Part shown: piece after piece, positions 23,158-24,343 of the stretch
Numbering within the stretch: the first letter of the stretch is position 1
Layout: each line of letters begins with the position of its first letter
Assembly: GCA_049965455.1 (NCBI GenBank)
Contig: JBMFWH010000018.1
Coordinates: 1-24,343, forward strand
Direction: 5' to 3'
DNA length: 24,343 bases
DNA from: JAVRLB01 sp049965455
GTDB taxonomy: Archaea > Thermoplasmatota > Thermoplasmata > Thermoplasmatales > ARK-15
Notes under the pieces: model-generated
The model's database searches: none
The model's input: only the letters and a program-made list of their open reading frames with translations
Told to the model about the DNA's origin: nothing
Position numbers and translations under genes: made by a program

Positions 23158-23766
23158 ATGAAAGTTTCAGATAGCATTGATGTGATAGATGGGACAATGT
23201 GCAATGTTTATGTTTTGAAGACTGCTGGAAAAGTTATACAGATTGATTCAGGAATGAAAGGCAGTGCCAAGAAAATAATCGATTATTACAACAACAATAA
23301 TATCAAGCCTGATATCGTGCTGATCACGCATTATCACATTGATCACATTGGCGGCTTGAAAATCGTTAAGGACATGTACAATCCAGAAATTTATGCGAGC
23401 GATATAGAGATCCCAATAATCGAGGGAAAGCAAGGCTATCCTAAACCCAAGTCATTTGCCGCTAGATTATTGTTTTCCATGGTAAAATCCCCGGCAATTC
23501 AGGGCATAAAACCGCTACAAGACCTGAAAATAGAGGGGTTAAAGGTAATTGAATCTCCGGGCCATACGCCGGGAAGCGTTTCATATTTTCTAGAATCAGA
23601 GAGAATGATGTTTATAGGAGACGCAGCAGGATCTGTGAATGGAAACATGGTTATAAATGAAAAATATAGCCTGGATCTGGATAGTGCTAAGAGATCTCTA
23701 GACAAAATAAGAAGTTACAGTCCTGTTACGGTTCTGCCCGGGCATGGGGCACCTTTAAAAATATAG
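23158..23766 (+). CDS. Metallo-beta-lactamase-fold hydrolase
   Basis: A 202-aa cytoplasmic metal-dependent hydrolase. The di-metal site is complete: H58, H60, D62 and H63 in THYHIDHIGG, H136 in SPGHTPGS, D155 in FIGDAAG and H196 in VLPGHGAP. This pattern fits glyoxalase II-like and quorum-lactonase-like thioesterases or lactonases; the short length and lack of a fused domain rule out flavodiiron or RNase J types. The exact substrate cannot be read. It is transcribed alone from a TATA box at leaderless distance. Confidence 0.92.
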   Translation: MKVSDSIDVIDGTMCNVYVLKTAGKVIQIDSGMKGSAKKIIDYYNNNNIKPDIVLITHYHIDHIGGLKIVKDMYNPEIYASDIEIPIIEGKQGYPKPKSFAARLLFSMVKSPAIQGIKPLQDLKIEGLKVIESPGHTPGSVSYFLESERMMFIGDAAGSVNGNMVINEKYSLDLDSAKRSLDKIRSYSPVTVLPGHGAPLKI

Positions 23767-23804
23767 TTGCAGAGTTTATGCAAGGGCGGTGCTGCTAAAA
23801 AAAT

Positions 23805-23812
23805 ATTATATA
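23805..23812 (+). promoter_or_regulatory. TATA box of the DUF4442 gene
   Basis: ATTATATA centred about 28 nt before ATG 23837, favouring that ATG over the upstream GTG codons at 23828 and 23834. Confidence 0.5.
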
Positions 23813-23836
23813 ATTATTTGCAGTTAAGTGTTAGTG

Positions 23837-24240
23837 ATGAAAAAAGCATCATGGTTGAAGTTTCTGTTTAACCTCTATCCTCCATTATTAGGCGCGGGAA
23901 TACACGTGAAGAAGATCTCACCAGATTTTAGAGAGTTACAGGCACAAATGAATCTGAGATGGTATAATCGAAATTATGTAAAGACTCATTTTGGCGGTTC
24001 ATTGTTTTCCATGACTGATCCCTTCATAATGACCCTGCACATAAATATCCTGGGCAAGATATCTTGGGCAAGGATTACATTGTCTGGGACAAAAGTTCCT
24101 GTATTGAATTTGTAAAGCCGGGCATTGGCACTATATACGCGAAATTTATCATAACGGATGAGCAGATAGAGAACATTATGAATAACACAATTGACGGAAA
24201 GAAGTATTATTCGGAATTTCCTAAATTCCCGTACTTTTAG
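23837..24240 (+). pseudogene. DUF4442 (hot-dog thioesterase-like) gene, frameshifted by a 14-bp duplication
   Basis: It encodes a small hot-dog-fold protein of the DUF4442/thioesterase-like group: FLFNLYPPLLGAGI, RELQAQMNLRWYNRNY, THFGGSLFSMTDPF. The frame is intact to INILGK, then shifts at a tandem repeat: TATCCTGGGCAAGA (24046-24059) followed by TATCTTGGGCAAGG (24060-24073). Removing one unit restores ILGKDYIVWDKSS and continues through VKPGIGTIYAKF, ITDEQIENIMNNT to TAG at 24238-24240, the normal family length (about 130 aa). As written, the first frame ends early at 24115 with an unrelated tail. The 3' end overlaps the minus-strand partial gene by 20 bp. It could be a real recent mutation or an assembly artefact. 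Confidence 0.85.
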
Positions 24241-24343
24241 GCACTATGATCCCGAACTTCTCAAATATCTCTTTCTGTTCTTTTGTTAATTCTTGCACTA
24301 TAAGCTCATTATCATATACTTTGCACTTCACGTTCCTTAGCAG
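24221..24343 (-). CDS. 3' end of an unidentified gene, cut by the window edge
   Basis: An open minus-strand frame of 40 codons runs in from the right edge and ends at TAG (24223-24221). Its C terminus contains NELIVQELTKEQKEIFEKFG and then IIVPKSTGI. It is hydrophilic and probably helical. It overlaps the convergent DUF4442 gene by 20 bp, typical of compact convergent pairs. Too little is present to name a family. Confidence 0.4.
   Translation of the reverse strand: MLRNVKCKVYDNELIVQELTKEQKEIFEKFGIIVPKSTGI

Noticed and set aside
1..24343. tRNA or rRNA genes
   Set aside because: No GC-rich structured stretch or recognisable tRNA arms seen in any spacer by eye; a tRNA search would be decisive.

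Overview
The window looks like chromosomal DNA of a Thermoplasmata-type archaeon, probably an acidophilic heterotroph. This is inferred from archaeal TATA boxes about 26 nt upstream of many start codons (leaderless transcripts), few Shine-Dalgarno sites, AT-rich spacers, and surface proteins built from YVTN beta-propellers and 'ESGLPxGTxW' repeats, a combination I associate with that class. No rRNA, tRNA or CRISPR array was seen.

Layout. 1-512 is gene-poor and holds one small inverted-repeat element. 513-4324 has a zinc-ribbon membrane protein, a large TraG/HerA-type ATPase with a possible nuclease-like tail, a secreted membrane-anchored protein and a 64-aa four-cysteine protein. 4389-5368 carries mscL and msrA on the minus strand. 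5568-5760 is a small mobile element directly upstream of a frameshifted surface-protein gene (5816-7542). 7872-10087 has an HSL-family esterase and a decayed DNA photolyase. 10105-13008 has an NADP isocitrate dehydrogenase of the eukaryote-like type and an Amt ammonium transporter. 13009-13914 is an insertion hotspot. 13915-19775 holds two large surface beta-propeller proteins around a double zinc-ribbon protein. 19914-23766 has an eIF2B-like protein, an aldo/keto reductase, an MFS transporter and an MBL-fold hydrolase. The right end has a frameshifted DUF4442 gene and the 3' end of an unidentified gene.

The most striking signal is a set of six short non-coding elements (about 155-196 bp) from three terminal-inverted-repeat families. 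Most are bounded by 8-bp direct repeats. Between amt and the next gene, two pairs are joined head to tail and share their target duplication: TGACAAGT occurs three times around elements A and B, and AACATTAG occurs three times around elements C and D, although C and D have unrelated ends. Repeated insertion exactly at the edge of an earlier element seems the best explanation. Removing both arrays leaves a spacer of about 170 bp.

The surface-protein genes seem to form a functional theme. Outer propeller or repeat domains are joined through one membrane helix to proline/glutamine-rich cytoplasmic tails, in one case ending in a PH/GRAM-like domain. Two zinc-ribbon proteins lie in the same window, one with a similar proline-rich linker. 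Three genes are visibly broken: the surface protein (one base missing at a G7 run, and apparently a truncated tail), the photolyase (frameshifts plus two TGA codons at Trp positions) and DUF4442 (14-bp tandem duplication). The rest are ordinary metabolic or transport genes with little operon structure.
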